Source: Gerris lacustris
Lineage: Eukaryota; Arthropoda; Insecta; Hemiptera; Gerridae
Direction: 5' to 3'
Assembly: GCA_951217055.1 (NCBI GenBank)
Contig: OX578286.1
Coordinates: forward strand, 5,372,033 to 5,436,032
DNA length: 64,000 bases
The position numbers were made by a program, and so were the translations under genes. Below are positions 34,602 through 46,379 of this stretch, piece after piece (positions within the stretch are counted from its first letter, which is position 1; each line of letters opens with the position of its first letter). The notes below the pieces were generated by a model. It worked only from the letters and a program-made list of their open reading frames with translations. It did no database searches and was not told where the DNA came from.

Positions 34602-35448
34602 CAGTATCGACGATGACGTCTATGAGGTCCATGGATTTGGCGAAGGCGTCTCTAAGGTTGATATGGTGGAACGAGACGATGGAACCTTCTCGCTTCGCAC
34701 GCTCCAACGCCTCGCGTCTCTTCAACGCCTTCTCCCTCCTCATCTGGTTCTTGTAGAATTCGGCGAAGTTGTTGACTATAATGGGGATGGGCAGTGCAAT
34801 GACGAGTACGCCGCAGATACAACAAACGCTCCCGATGACTTTACCTAAGGGAGTCATGGGGTAAATGTCGCCGTAACCCACCGTGGTCATGGTGATACCT
34901 GCCCACCAGAACGTCTCCGGTATGGAAATGAACTTGGTGCCCGGCTCCTCCTTTTCGGCGAAGTAAGCCAGAGAACTGAATATAAGGACACCCATGGCTA
35001 AGAATAACATTAAAAGTCCTAACTCCTTATAAGAATTTTTCAAAGTAAATCCTAAACTTTGAAGACCCGTCGAATGCCTGGCCAATTTCAATATCCTTAA
35101 TATCCTCATAATCCTAAAGATCTGGACGACTCTTCTCACGTCTTGAAACTGGTCGTTGGCGTTCTTGTTGGTCTCCACGAGGAATAATGAAACGTAGTAC
35201 GGCATAATGGCGAGAAGGTCGATCACGTTTAAACCGCCTTTGAAGAACTTCCATTTGTTGGGAGACGCGCCTAACCTCAGTAGATACTCTAACGTGAACC
35301 ATGTTATACAAACGGCTTCGACCATGGCCAACTGCGGGTTGTCTTGAAGTGCGCCCGTAGAGTCGTTGACCTGCATTTGAGGAATCGTGTTTAAAGTCAA
35401 AGCCACGGTGGACAAAACGATGAACAAGATGGAAATAACAGCTATCAC
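34602..35448 (-). CDS. Shab: Shab exon: voltage sensor and pore, S1 to S6 plus post-S6
   Basis: One exon of 282 codons plus one base encodes the whole membrane core. S1 is residues 1-20, S2 about 40-60, S3 about 73-91, S4 about 104-124 with Arg at 105, 106, 112, 115, 118, Lys121 and Arg124, S5 about 142-163, the pore helix 178-187 with filter TTVGYGD at 188-194, and S6 about 203-228 with the gating hinge PIP at 220-222. After S6 comes the conserved [20 protein letters not shown] stretch and the Shab-type [27 protein letters not shown] end. All residues needed for voltage sensing and K+ selectivity are present. The acceptor is TTTGCAG at 35455-35449. The donor is GTAAAC from 34601. The reading frame runs past both splice sites, so the open frame alone would overstate the exon. 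A possible N-glycosylation site NDS lies at 28-30 in the S1-S2 loop. Confidence 0.97.
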
Positions 35449-36840
35449 CTGCAAACCAAACAACCCACAACATTCTTTCAAATCTTCTCTTTCATCTTAC
35501 ATATAAAAATATAAATAGAAAACAACACCAAACAAGCATCCAAACAACATTGAAAAGCCATTTCATTTCTTCACATCTGTTTGTTTTGACGTCATGTTGG
35601 ATTTTCGTCAGAACCAAGCAATCGGTAACAAGCCTCCAAGCAAAATAGTTTAACTTTTTGCTTTCGATAACATACCAAGAAAGTTTTATCGTACAATAGC
35701 CAACAAACATTTGCACAAGCAAAACAATGCATTTTCAAATTATATTAATTGAAGTATAAAAATAAAAAGGAATCTTCTTCGTGTAAGTCTCGATAAACAG
35801 TACTTTCTGTATGTCTCGGTGGATAGTACTTTGAGTACGTCTCAGTTGACAGACTTTGTGTACTTCTCGATGGACAGTATTTTGTGTACGTCTCGATGGA
35901 CAGACTTTGTGTGCACGTCTTTTCGCAAGGGGCTTAGTTCCGCCAGTAGTTTACATGTTGCAAGCCATCTCATGACTTCAACCCAGATATATGTTACTAG
36001 CGTCTAGATATGTTGTCAGACAGCATTTATCGTAAACTCGAACATTTTACTCCTCTACCGTGCAATCTCCTCCATCTGCATGTCCTTAATATCTACAAGT
36101 CCAAACAGTATATATCAATGTTGGATTTTAGTTTGAAGAGAGTATTCAACCTCACAGATTCACTGGTATATTGATTATAAATGATTTGCTTTACATTTTA
36201 TTCTGGAACAACGTACGGCAGTTTAAAACAAGATCTTCTCTGAAGGGATGAGAACAGGGTACGTCTGTATATTTCACGTGAACTGAACACATAGAATTTT
36301 AACAATTAATAATTATGTCGCAGTAGTAAATGTAAACTGTGTTAGATAAAGCTGGCAACGGAATCAGATATGATTACATTTGTCAAGTATATTATGTTGT
36401 ACATGCAGAGACAAGCGTGTAAGCATTACAAAAGTGCTGCATCGGCTTCTTCGTACCCTTCCAGCACTTTTCAACTCTGCAGCACAACTTGATAATGCTT
36501 CCTGAAAGTGGCAACCACGTATTAAACTTTCCCTTTAGCAACTATAGTGTAGCAAACATATCTCACCTTTTCCAAATCTCATTCGTCTCACGGACATTAT
36601 ACAATGGAGGATTCGGTGACTCGATGTATCTGTATCTCTGCACGGTGATTAGTACCAAGAACGTATGCCAAAATTTTGGGAAACAATTCGTATATTTACA
36701 ATCTACATTTGCCATCAGTAAAAAGAAGACTCAGTTTCATCATTTCTACTGATAAAAATCACCAGGATCCTGCCCAAATTCATAATTCTGCCAAATAATT
36801 TGAGAGGTAGATTCGTCCGTTTCGTTACGGATCACAATAA
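35449..36840. other. Intron sequence with one short minisatellite
   Basis: Apart from the array at 35780-35925, no recognised features. Confidence 0.5.
35780..35925. repeat. Minisatellite, 32-34 bp unit, about 5 copies
   Basis: Unit around GTCTCGATGGACAGTACTTT followed by GTGTAC; it starts about 330 bp upstream of the S1 exon on the gene strand. Confidence 0.85.
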
Positions 36841-36844
36841 TAAC

Positions 36845-37061
36845 TTACTTAGTCGAATTCTCTTTTACCTTGTGGTGTCGAGGTAGACCAAAAACCACCC
36901 TCTCCTGTCCATAGACAAGGTACGGGCACGTTGTAGGGACATTCCTCTTTGAGCCAGGGAGGATGTGATGTTGTCCATCCAGGCTGTTCTCTTTCTCCTC
37001 TGGGTCTTTTCCCTTCACACCTGGCTTCAAGGGCTCTTGGGGAAAGTCTTTCATTGCTCAA
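36845..37061 (-). other. GC-richer island open in two minus-strand frames (candidate exon or insert)
   Basis: About 210 bp of roughly 50% GC inside an AT-rich intron. Two minus-strand frames are open for 69-70 codons; one peptide contains KECPYNVPVPCLWTGEGGFW-like hydrophobic and aromatic content, the other KGKDPEEKENSLDGQHH. Possible donors (AAG then GTAAAA at 36868; TAAGTAAG at 36845) and a weak acceptor TTTGAG near 37065 are present. It is not channel-like and would break Shab if spliced between T1 and S1. It could be a nested gene's exon or an inserted cDNA or transposon fragment. Not recognised. Confidence 0.25.
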
Positions 37062-37285
37062 ATTAATAATAACTTATCAATCTGTAAATAAAGTAATTGA
37101 CGAATATAAAATCAACTCTCTCAGTATCGAAACAGATACGACGATATTCGCTTTCACACTCAAACTGTCAATATTACAAGAAAGACGATTCGACAATTTG
37201 GCATCTATTTTCTAAGTGAAGAGAAGGTAAACGACGATTCACTTCACTGGTACTCGAATCCAATGTGGTAACGGGTGGTTCAGTA

Positions 37286-37656
37286 TACAAATAAACCTTC
37301 GGGTTCTTCAATAACAACTAAACAGTCAAGTGCTTCAATAACATCATAAACCGTCAGATGCTTCAGGTGCTTCATCAAAAACAATTGAATCATCGTCATT
37401 ATACATTTGTTTAAATTGATTCGGCAACTGTAAGTTTCCATTTGAACAGCAATGTCTTCCAATCCAACCAGATATTGTGTTAAACCTTCGGCTTCTTCAA
37501 ATACAACCAAACCGTCGGGTTCTTCAATAACAACTAAACCGTCAGTTGCATCAGCAAAAACAATTGAACCACCGTCATTATAAATTTGTTTAAATTGATT
37601 CTGCCATTATAAGTTTCTATTTGAACAGCAATGTATCTTGCAATCTAATTAGATAT
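37286..37656 (-). repeat. Diverged tandem duplication with traces of coding sequence
   Basis: Two copies of about 185 bp. On the minus strand both can be read as QFKQ(M/I)YNDxxSIVFxxA, followed in one by GLVVIEEPDGLVVFEEAEGL, but the frames are shifted and interrupted. It looks like a decayed coding fragment. Not identified. Confidence 0.35.
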
Positions 37657-37659
37657 TGA

Positions 37660-40600
37660 ATTTTTTGCCCATTGACAGAATGAAGTCTTCCATCATTACT
37701 GTGTCCATTCTGTCGTCGCAGAAGAGTAAATAAAAAATATCTGAGGTTTATCTGAATAGAATCAGGTATGTTTAGTGTTGTTATGAGTGGCTACTAATAT
37801 GTTTCAGATCACTATCTTGAGTCTTGCGGTCGTATAGGTGTAAATAAGTTATGCATTTGAAGAAACAAATCTGCGGTGGTCTCGTGACATATTCGTTTTT
37901 CACTGATAAATTTATTCGAATCATATCGTCTCCTGAATTAAATTTTTATTTGTTTGATGATGCCGAAGTTTCGTTACGACAAAACATTGAAATACATTTT
38001 TATCCTTTTGAAAATGAAACTTATATAATTATGGCCAAGCACATTTCCCGCACAAAATATATATATAAACGTAAATTACTGAATACATCCGGGTTTTTGA
38101 ACACATTTAATTAATTAATATAACTTTTTAAACGAACACAAATAGATTAGCCGTTAATAATTTAGGAACATAAAGCCATTTGGTAAAAGTTTAGTGATGG
38201 AGACATACAAAGCATGGGGTTATTTAGTGCTCTTATTATTATTGGTTAACATCAATCACCAAGCATTTCAAATAATTAATACATTTTGTTAATTAACGAT
38301 AAACAAAAGCAATTAATAAGGGTTTATAATTCAAAATGTATTTTCCCACCAGGGAAAAGGGGACGAGGAGGAGAAACAACATTCATGCACCAGCATCATT
38401 GATAAAATTAAAATAAAAATAAAAAACTGATTCCACGTTAAAAAAGAAAAAAATACACTGATCAAAAATGCCCAACGATAAAAAAATTAAAAAGACAAAA
38501 ATACGACATCAACATACGTTTTTTTTTTTTTTTTTTTTTAATTAAATTCATTCCATTTAAAATTTTAATTTTTTACAAAATTTCATAATCAATTTTGAAC
38601 ACTGTTCAAAGGCAACATTAAATCACATCGTGGTGCAAAATAAAAATAAGAAATATTTGAAATTTTAAAATGCAATTAACATCGAACAAGTATAGGATAA
38701 GATAAAGATTCAAAGAGGAATGGGGGGAAAGTAAGCGAAAAAAGATTTGGTCAAAAGACAAAGAAACGAATCATAACCCCCCCCCCCCCCCCCGGGTCAA
38801 AAAAAGAAACGGGGTCATAAACCCCCCGGTCAAAGCTACCTCTCACAGTAACACCACCATAACTAAATCAAATAATTAATGTCTGTACATTATTGTGGTC
38901 TGTCACTTTACTCCCCTATCAACGTAATTTGGATTAGCATCAGAAAGGGTGTCCTTTACCCATGACTTGTCACACATAATCATGGGAACATTCGTGCATG
39001 TTTTAATATTTTCAATTTGGAAAAATTTATGACTTTAGACTACAGAACCAAACAATCAGCAAAAACCAATCCCATCATTAAATTTTCATCAATCCCCTCA
39101 AAAAGAGAAGTCAAGCTGACGAAAATTTCCTGCTGGATCTGCAAGTAACTAGGGTGTCACATCATCCCATAATAAACTAATCCCAACAGAACTTAGAATT
39201 ACTGCTTAGTAGAGGGACTTAGTTAAGTCCCTCTGTCACTCATCAGTAGATGAAAATATTTTAATACTCTAACGTCATGTGGTTAATGTCAAGAATTAGT
39301 CTTTCTCATTTTTATTTAAACCTTTAAGATAAGTCGACAATTCTTCTTAAGTTTTTACTCAAGAATTACTTGTACTCTAAACAAGTTGCCGTTTTCTTTT
39401 CTCTTATATTAATTCTATTATTGAAAATTAAACACTTTGGAACGTTACTTCCTCTAAAACAAAAAATGCTACTCCAAAATTGATATATAAATAACCTATA
39501 GATAGACTTCTGCAGTTGATTATGCAGCTAAGTCCACATACTTTAAAGTAGTGTCAAGCTCTTGTATTATTCTAGAAGCAGAGACGAGAGGGTGTTGTGT
39601 ATATCATAAAGTTAGACGAAGTAACAGCTAACAGTTCAGTGGGATATTCTCTTCGTTATCATCACCATGTTTAACACCCCCTCAAGAAAATTCCAGCAGT
39701 TGAATTGAATTTTTGTCAAACTTGTCATTTTTCAAGATACAGTTTTCACCGCGAATTCTAGATCCCAATTCGAACTCTAAAGGTGTCGCGGTGTTTTTTC
39801 TTTAACAAGTGATAACTCGAATCATCCAAAAAAAAATTTTTAAAAAATCGCTCCTCTGCTTAAAAAAAGCATTTCATTAAATAATTCAGAGACTGTTAAG
39901 GAATTGCTAATCTTCAATGTAGAAGTTTTAAATTGTTGATCAAGACAAGTTGCCGCTTTTGTAGCCCACTAATTTTAATACAGTTAGTTAACATACCCTC
40001 ATCCTACGGCACGTGGTTTCATGCCGTGGGAATTACACTTAATGTAATGTACAGGACAGTTTTACATGGATTCTAACTATGGTGGGATTGTGCAAGAGAA
40101 AACTGAGATCGGGAAGGCGGGGGCGTAATGCTGCCCTGCGACCCACCCATAACGTTACACTGCCCACCCTCATATAAGTATAGGGATTTTTTCGTAAACA
40201 AAAAAAACCAGCCAATCAAAATCAAAAGCCCTGAAACATAAACAAACACACAAAAGAAAAGAAAAACGAAGAAGAAGAAAAAAGAAAAGAAAACACAATA
40301 AAATTAAAATAATAAATATAACAACAAAACATCAATCACAACACCTGACAAAAAACAGCCAAATTCGTTAAAACAAATGTTTAATAAAAGCAAATTTAGC
40401 CAAAACAAGTAAGTTTGTTTTGTGTTATTAAGTTTTTCTTTATAATTGGACAAATACATTTAAAGTTAGTTTTAATTAAAATAAATATCGGTCCATTATA
40501 AATAATATAAATGCAAGCTATAAAAACAAGAGTATAATAATCTAAAAATAAGTTTATCATAAATAAAAATAAAAGAAAACAATCTTTTAATATTTAACGC

Positions 40601-40800
40601 AAGTCGAACCATTCTACAATATTTAAAAGTTTCCTTATATGGTTATGAAGTTAAGATTTGTTAATACCTATTTATTTCTTTTTATTTGTTAGTGATAGGT
40701 GAAAAGTTAAAAAATATGATATAATTTTGAGAACTATCATTGTATTTTCAAGTTTTAAACGCCGCTAAACCCAGTACCACTTACAAGTCTGGCATTTGTA
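37660..40800. other. Intron sequence without recognised elements
   Basis: Contains a T run (38518-38540), a C run (38777-38793), and a hairpin CCTACGGCACG/CATGCCGTGGG at 40004-40031. No coding exon or array seen. Confidence 0.4.
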
Positions 40801-40804
40801 TCTA

Positions 40805-41065
40805 CAGTCTGCACCAAAGTCGAGTTAGTGCGTTGACAGCGCTGAAAAAACTAGCAAATGGGGTGGGTAGCCAATGAGAGCTCGAGATTTTCCCGGACAA
40901 AAGGTCGGGCCAACTAGGCAACGAAAGATGTCTCTAGTGGAGGGGAGAGGCCCCGTAATCACAGACCTAGTGGCTTTATTTTTTTCCCTCAGAGAGGTTG
41001 GCCTATCTGTGTGTCGCTTGATTTCCCGAGCTGTCAACGCACTAACTCTACTTTGGTGCAGACTG
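40805..41065 (+). mobile_element. MITE L, complete copy, TA target duplication
   Basis: CAGTCTGCACCAAAGTCGAG and inverse (…ACTTTGGTGCAGACTG) form about 38-bp TIRs. TA stands on both sides (40803-40804, 41066-41067). Length 261 bp. The inner part, CCAATGAGAGCTCGAGATTT to GAGAGGTTGGCC, is shared with copies near 3.7-4.3, 14.5 and 20.5 kb. TA duplication points to the Tc1/mariner group. Confidence 0.9.
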
Positions 41066-41094
41066 TAAGATCTAGAGTTGGGAAATCGATAGCT

Positions 41095-41242
41095 TAACAT
41101 CGATGTTTTCGATACATCGAAAGAAAACATCAATGTTTTCAAGAAGAAAACATTGATATTTTCGATACAGTGAATGAAAACATTGATATTTTCGATACAC
41201 TACACATATAAGTTACATATAAGTTACACATATAAGTTACAA
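41095..41242. repeat. Two short tandem repeats
   Basis: GAAAACATTGATATTTTCGA-type unit (about 38 bp, 3-4 copies), then ACATATAAGTTAC three times. Confidence 0.8.
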
Positions 41243-41496
41243 GTAGACATAGTGAAGTTGTTGAAATCAGGTTTGTGACGCTGTTTTTTCGACCTTGTTT
41301 ATCATTGTTTATAACCTGTATCTAAATCACCTTCTATTTGAGTTTAATTGCAATTCTTATATTTGTTTTTAATATTGAATCTCTTATATTTGCTATTAAA
41401 CGCGCTAACAATTATTGTTATTTATTAAAATAATAAATAAAAACTGTGCAATGGATGTTTATGTATTTTCTCCCAACTGGAGATAAAATATTGTAT

Positions 41497-41668
41497 GTAC
41501 CTCGGGAGTGAAGTGCTATAATTCCCCTCGCGATAATTATTAGCTAAATTGCGTTATTTCCTCGGCTTCGCCCTCGGGATTTAGGGACCATGGTTCCTTC
41601 GGTTTCGCCTCAAGAACCAACTTATTCGCTCTGGGAATAATGGCTTACTTTACTCCCTAAGTGCATAA
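41497..41668. mobile_element. Small inverted-repeat element Y
   Basis: Ends TACCTCGGGAGTGAAGTGCT and, reversed, TGCACTTAGGGAGTAAAGTA. The interior has paired TCGGCTTCGCC and TTCGGTTTCGCC words, more GC-rich than its surroundings. Confidence 0.55.
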
Positions 41669-42219
41669 ATAACTACAACATATATGATAGAGAAGGATTT
41701 ACTGTTTTACAATCATAAAGTCTCGTTACACGATGATAGTTCTATCACGATAGAACTATCATGTCAGCCAAAACATCAATGCAAAACTAAAGTAAGCTAT
41801 GTTGAGGAAGCTATGAGCCAAGTGAAGAAGCTATGTGCCAAATGAAGAAGCCATGCGCCAAACTAATTGGGAGATTATTTTTTTAATTAGGGTAATTTAA
41901 TATCGAGTACACAATTAAATACAAAAATCGTGGAAATTCTTTAAGTTAAATCAATGAGCTCGTTATATTTCGACTAGTCTGCATAAAGAAGTGTCTGCCC
42001 TCTCATTATATATTTGGTTTTTCCCCCTAGTATTTTTCTAATTATATTTTGATTTGGAAAGCCAGTCGAATTAAGAAGATTTTCTCAAAGGCATTGAAAA
42101 CGTACATCTTGGTGGATTTTCCATTACTTTGTTTTAATCTTGAGACGATTATAAAATTTTCCTTTCCCAAACAAAAACGAATGGAAACAGAGCAAAACGA
42201 ACTAAGTTAATTATATGTA

Positions 42220-42775
42220 GAGGTCGACCAAGAAGTCATGAACACGGGAGAAACGGAAAGCTTAACTTCGTTTAAAATCGTAACTTCCGAGTAGTGCCGA
42301 AGTCAGTACAGTCGGGTGCTAAGACAATACCCATTTCTAGTTTGTATGACATGCGCAGTTACGTCAAATCTCACGAATAACAACAACAAGAAGGTTTACA
42401 ATCTGTTAGGTTTCCTGTTTTGTTTGTTTTTATACAATACGAATTATAGTCACACCTGTCCTAAATCCAAATAACTCAGAAATAAAGAGGAAGAAATAAT
42501 AGATTATGAAAGAAGAAAATCGATTTAAATTGAAAGAATATTATTATGAATAATAATATGAAGATATTATCGTACATTATTAGTGATTTCTTATCAGGTA
42601 CAGTGTTGCCTGTTGCATAAAATATTAAAAAAATATAGAAGTTATCAAAAATAAAATTATTAATAATAAAAGATCAACACTGTGTTTTTTGACCGTGGTC
42701 TATTATATCAAAAACTGACTGTACATGACGACACTAGCACACTCCTCACATTTCCATTACTTCTTGGTCGACCTC
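42220..42775. mobile_element. Element M, 556 bp, TA target duplication
   Basis: GAGGTCGACCAAGAAGT at the left and its inverse ACTTCTTGGTCGACCTC at the right, flanked by TA on both sides (42218-42219, 42776-42777). AT-rich interior without transposase. Confidence 0.85.
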
Positions 42776-42779
42776 TAGT

Positions 42780-43420
42780 ATATTTTACAAAACTAGTCCA
42801 CAAGTGTATAAATTTAATTTAGTCAATCAAAATCGAGTCTTAATTTCTAGCAGTGTAAACTTCAGTTAATAATAACAATCCAGTCTTAATCTCTAGCAGT
42901 GTAAATTCCAATTCCAGTCAATAACATTCCAGGCGTGATATATTAAGTTTATATATTAATAAACAAATACAAATCAAAACCTAAAAAATAAAGATTTAAT
43001 CAAGTTAAACAAATTTTAATAATACAATTCTGGTTCAGCAAAACAAGAAACATTATTAACAAGTGGTAAATTGATCTTAATCTCTAGCAGTGTAAACTTC
43101 AGTCATTAACAATCCAGTCTTACTTAATCTCTAGCAGTGTAAACTTCAGTCATTAACAATCCAGTCTTACTTAATCTCTAGCAGTGTAAACTCCAGTCAA
43201 TAACAATCCCGACTTAACATCAAGCAGAGTAAACTCCAGTCTTAATCTCTAGTAGTGTAAACTCCAGTCAATAACAATCCAGTCATAACATCAAGCCAAG
43301 TAAGTCTCCAGTCTTAATCTCTAGCAGTGTAAACTCCAGCATTAATCTCTAGCAGTGTAAACTCCAGTCATAATCTCTATCAGTGTAAACACCAGTCAAT
43401 ATCAATCCAGTCTTGAGATA
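42780..43420. repeat. Irregular minisatellite, unit about 22-43 bp
   Basis: AATCTCTAGCAGTGTAAACT with a CAGTCAATAACAATCCAGTC spacer, about 12 copies. A non-repeat block of about 122 bp (AAATACAAATCAAAACCTAA…) at 42958-43073 is duplicated at 43428-43541, i.e. a larger period of about 470 bp. Confidence 0.85.
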
Positions 43421-43879
43421 AATATTGAAAAACAAATACAAATCAAAACCTAAAAATAAAGTTTTAATCAAGTTAAATAAATTTTAATGATACGGTTCTG
43501 GTTTAGCAAAACAAGAAACATTCAACAAGGTGTTAAATTGTTTGTATTGATATTATGAAGCAAGTAAGTTTTATCTACTTCCCTAAAGAGAAATGTTCAC
43601 CATAGCATAAATAGTAGATAAGAGCAACAGATAAGTACATCATGCAGGTAATAATATATCAGGATAGTAAACTACTCGTATGTACAAAGCAGTACCTCAT
43701 TCAAATCATCTATTTTTATAAAATCCGACTCTTCAACATGATATCTTTTAACTTTACTCTTATCTATATTGCACTTCAATCTAGATGTAATCCAATTCAC
43801 TGAAAATAAATCAAAAATCGATCCAGTGTGGTGTGGAGTGGGTGATTCAGAAATGTTAACTTGTATTACGTTCGTTTCA

Positions 43880-44070
43880 ATCAAGCAGGGAAAAGGCCAC
43901 GGAATCATCACAGGCCTGAGTAATGGATCAAAACCGTTCCAACACAACTTTTCGTACAGTCATCCAAACTATTCCAACATAAGCAAAGAGCGAATGTCAA
44001 TCGTTCATCGTACAGATCGCAAACGATCGTCAGCCAAAACAAAGTACCGGGTTGTACGACATACGCAGTA
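43880..44070 (-). repeat. Dispersed repeat AA, copy 2
   Basis: In reverse it aligns with 33352-33570. It borders the truncated end of F2. Confidence 0.65.
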
Positions 44071-44193
44071 GGCCCGTTGCCATGAACCCAAAAAATAATC
44101 TAATTATAATAAATAGTCTAATTACATATAATCCATCTAATATTAAATATTACGCTTATATAACAATTTTGTGTAACTACTAATTAGCAATGT

Positions 44194-44272
44194 AAAAGGG
44201 GCAATGGTTAGCACGTTTGCTTCATGATCCGGAAGTCAGTGGTTCGCATCTCGCCTGAGTGAAAGATTTTTT
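44194..44272 (+). repeat. tRNA-like segment within F2
   Basis: GGGGCAATGGTTAGCACGTT, TTGCTTCATGATCC, then B-box-like GTGGTTCGCATCTCGCC. The same segment is reversed in F4 (48718-48785) and F5 (50989-51040). Confidence 0.6.
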
Positions 44273-44317
44273 ACAGATAAATCTTTCACCAGGATTAGTC
44301 TCATTACTTCCGTCATA

Positions 44318-44904
44318 GTCCAGGAGATAGCGTGCAAAAAAGTGTCTGACAAACATCAAGCTAGAATTTTGTATACAAGACCGTCTTTTAGCGCCTTTCA
44401 TGAATATGTGGTCGGCTAAGTTCGTCTGCGGGACATAGCTTGGCAATTGGCATTTGAAAAAAACAAACCGGTGGAGAGCGGCCATGTCTTACCAATTATG
44501 GTGGACAATGTGATTTTCATGATCCTGAGTACAGAATTAGTTAGTAGACCAAAAATCAAGTTGATGTTAGTTTGTCCCTTGACAGGTTACCACGTTGAAT
44601 TTTAGTATAATATTTGAATAACTAACCTATCAAGTGTGAAAATAATATCGACATGATTTTTGGTCAACTAACTAATTCTGTACTCAGGATCAGGATCATG
44701 AAAATCATACTGTCCACCATAATTGGCGGGACATGGCCGCTCTCCACCATTTTGTTTTTTTTTTCAAATGCCTATTGCCAAGCTATGTCCCGCAGACGAA
44801 TCTAGCCGACCACATATTCTTAAAAGGCGCTAAAAGATTTATCTTATACACAAAATTCTAGCTTGATGTTAGTCAGACACTTTTTTGCATGCTACCTCCT
44901 CGAC
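44318..44904. mobile_element. MITE E, copy 4, nested in F2
   Basis: Best-preserved inverted repeat of the family. Comparison with the same place in F5 (GTGTGACGGAAG) shows that the insertion duplicated TCA if the element is taken to start at the T of TAGTCC (44316). Confidence 0.93.
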
Positions 44905-45594
44905 TATCACACAAATTTCATTACAATTAATGTGTAAAAATGTTGGAATCTTGGACGAGCCTCGAATCGCAAACTTCGTTACACGATGGTCCCTATTAGA
45001 AAAAATTCACTCTACCGCCGCCAAAGAAGTTTCACTTCAAAAAATACATTCATGAAACTGGCGAAACAGTGTTTTCCCCCACCCTTCCTTCCTTGTGCAT
45101 TTGCGCAGGCTTTATTCAGGTTATAAACAAAGTCGAATTTATTATTAAAATTTAATACTAACTTTCTAAAAGGATTGTTGTTCTTGTAAAATGCAGTACT
45201 TTGTGTGTATTTAATTTTTGCTATGTAAATGGATGACTTAAAAAAATGAAGTCAAATATATAAACACGAGGAAAGAGGACAGGAAGGTTTCAATCAGGTT
45301 AGCTTTGACGCGAGAAAGTTGGCTTGGAACCAACTTTTAACTTCTGCAAAAAAACCTAATATTAGAACCAAATAATTATCGTAAGGGAGCTCAAAATGTG
45401 TAAATCCATCAAAATAATTTTTTTTCGCTTACTTATCACAATACTTTCTCTTTATATGATAAAGTAAACAATACATTTTTCTGGACTACAGTAACATTAA
45501 AACGGAATCTGAAAAACAAATGTTTGCACCATCACAATAACTCTCCATTCTGCTCTACATGGAACCAAAAATATGGGAAGGAGGGATTTTTTAA

Positions 45595-45740
45595 CTCATG
45601 TTTGCGCAAACATTTTGACCGTATATGGGGGGGGGGGGGCTGTTTGATGTTTGACGTGTATGGCCTAAATTTGCCCGACATCAGGTTCGCGCTAACATTT
45701 AGCGCAAAATGTTTGATCGTGTATGGGGGCCTTAAGGAAT
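45595..45740. repeat. Direct repeat with G run
   Basis: GCGCAAACATTTTGACCGTA and GCGCAAAATGTTTGATCGTG occur about 95 bp apart, both followed by TATGGGGG. Confidence 0.6.
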
Positions 45741-45771
45741 GAAAAATTAAAAAAAACATATACATACTTGT

Positions 45772-46080
45772 AACCTACTCATCATCAGCTTTCATTATTT
45801 GATACTCCACACGTCGATAAAAAAAAATAAAAATATTATAGTTTACCTCATTTTTGCGAATTGCGCATGCGCATATTAAACTTTTATCTTATCTATAATT
45901 TACCCTATGTGTGGGTCAAAAAGTTACGCCAGTATATTAAATTTCAACTTTTTAGATTAAACAGTTCGAGAGATATGAAGTGAAGAGCGACAAACGGACA
46001 GACACATCGCCGAGGGTGATGTGTCTGTCCGTTCGTCGCTAATAAGGGTTTTTGAGAAGGATCAACGAAACCCTAAAGAT
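45772..46080 (-). mobile_element. Repeat family N, copy 2, with strong hairpin
   Basis: Reverse of 11136-11395. A 25-bp near-perfect hairpin, GCGACAAACGGACAGACACA paired with its inverse, is at 45987-46040. Confidence 0.75.
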
Positions 46081-46148
46081 AGATTAAAAATCGATAAACG
46101 CGTTCTAGATTGCGTCATTGATAATTGCATAGATAATAAACAAATAAC

Positions 46149-46361
46149 CGGGGGGCAGGTGTAGCGGAAGGGTTAGCGCACTCGACTCTGAAACCAAGGT
46201 CTAAACCCCGGCTGTGAGTTCGAATCCCAGTGGGGTAAGACATGTTTCACACTGATGATCTCATCGATTAGATGAGTAAAGTGGCCGGATAACCCCCGTC
46301 CTGTAATCACCTAATAAGCTGTTGAACGGGACTACAACTACAAAGAAAAAAATAAATAAAC
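46149..46361 (+). mobile_element. tRNA-derived SINE, 213 bp, perfect 11-bp TSD
   Basis: AAACAAATAAC flanks at 46138-46148 and 46362-46372. The head has A box TAGCGGAAGGGTTAGCGC and B box GAGTTCGAATCCC with a long variable-arm type spacing. The body contains GTAAAGTGGCCGGATAACCC, and the 3' tail is A-rich (AAAGAAAAAAATAAATAAA). Confidence 0.93.
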
Positions 46362-46379
46362 AAACAAATAACTTCTACA

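Larger units (their letters stand above)
44072..45038 (-). mobile_element. Element F, copy 2, with tRNA-like segment, interrupted by E4
   Basis: In element orientation it starts GAAGTGAAACTTCTTTGGCG at 45038 and includes CTCGTCCAAGATTCCAACAT. It is split by MITE E4, then continues with the tRNA-like segment (44194-44272) and is truncated near GGGCCTA. The flanks of E4 join to the uninterrupted sequence of F5. Confidence 0.88.

Noticed and set aside
34663..35473. Extra ORFs on both strands overlapping the Shab core exon
   Set aside because: They are shadows of the strongly conserved channel frame.
44194..44272. Functional tRNA-like gene
   Set aside because: The same segment is found in three copies of element F, so it is part of a mobile element.
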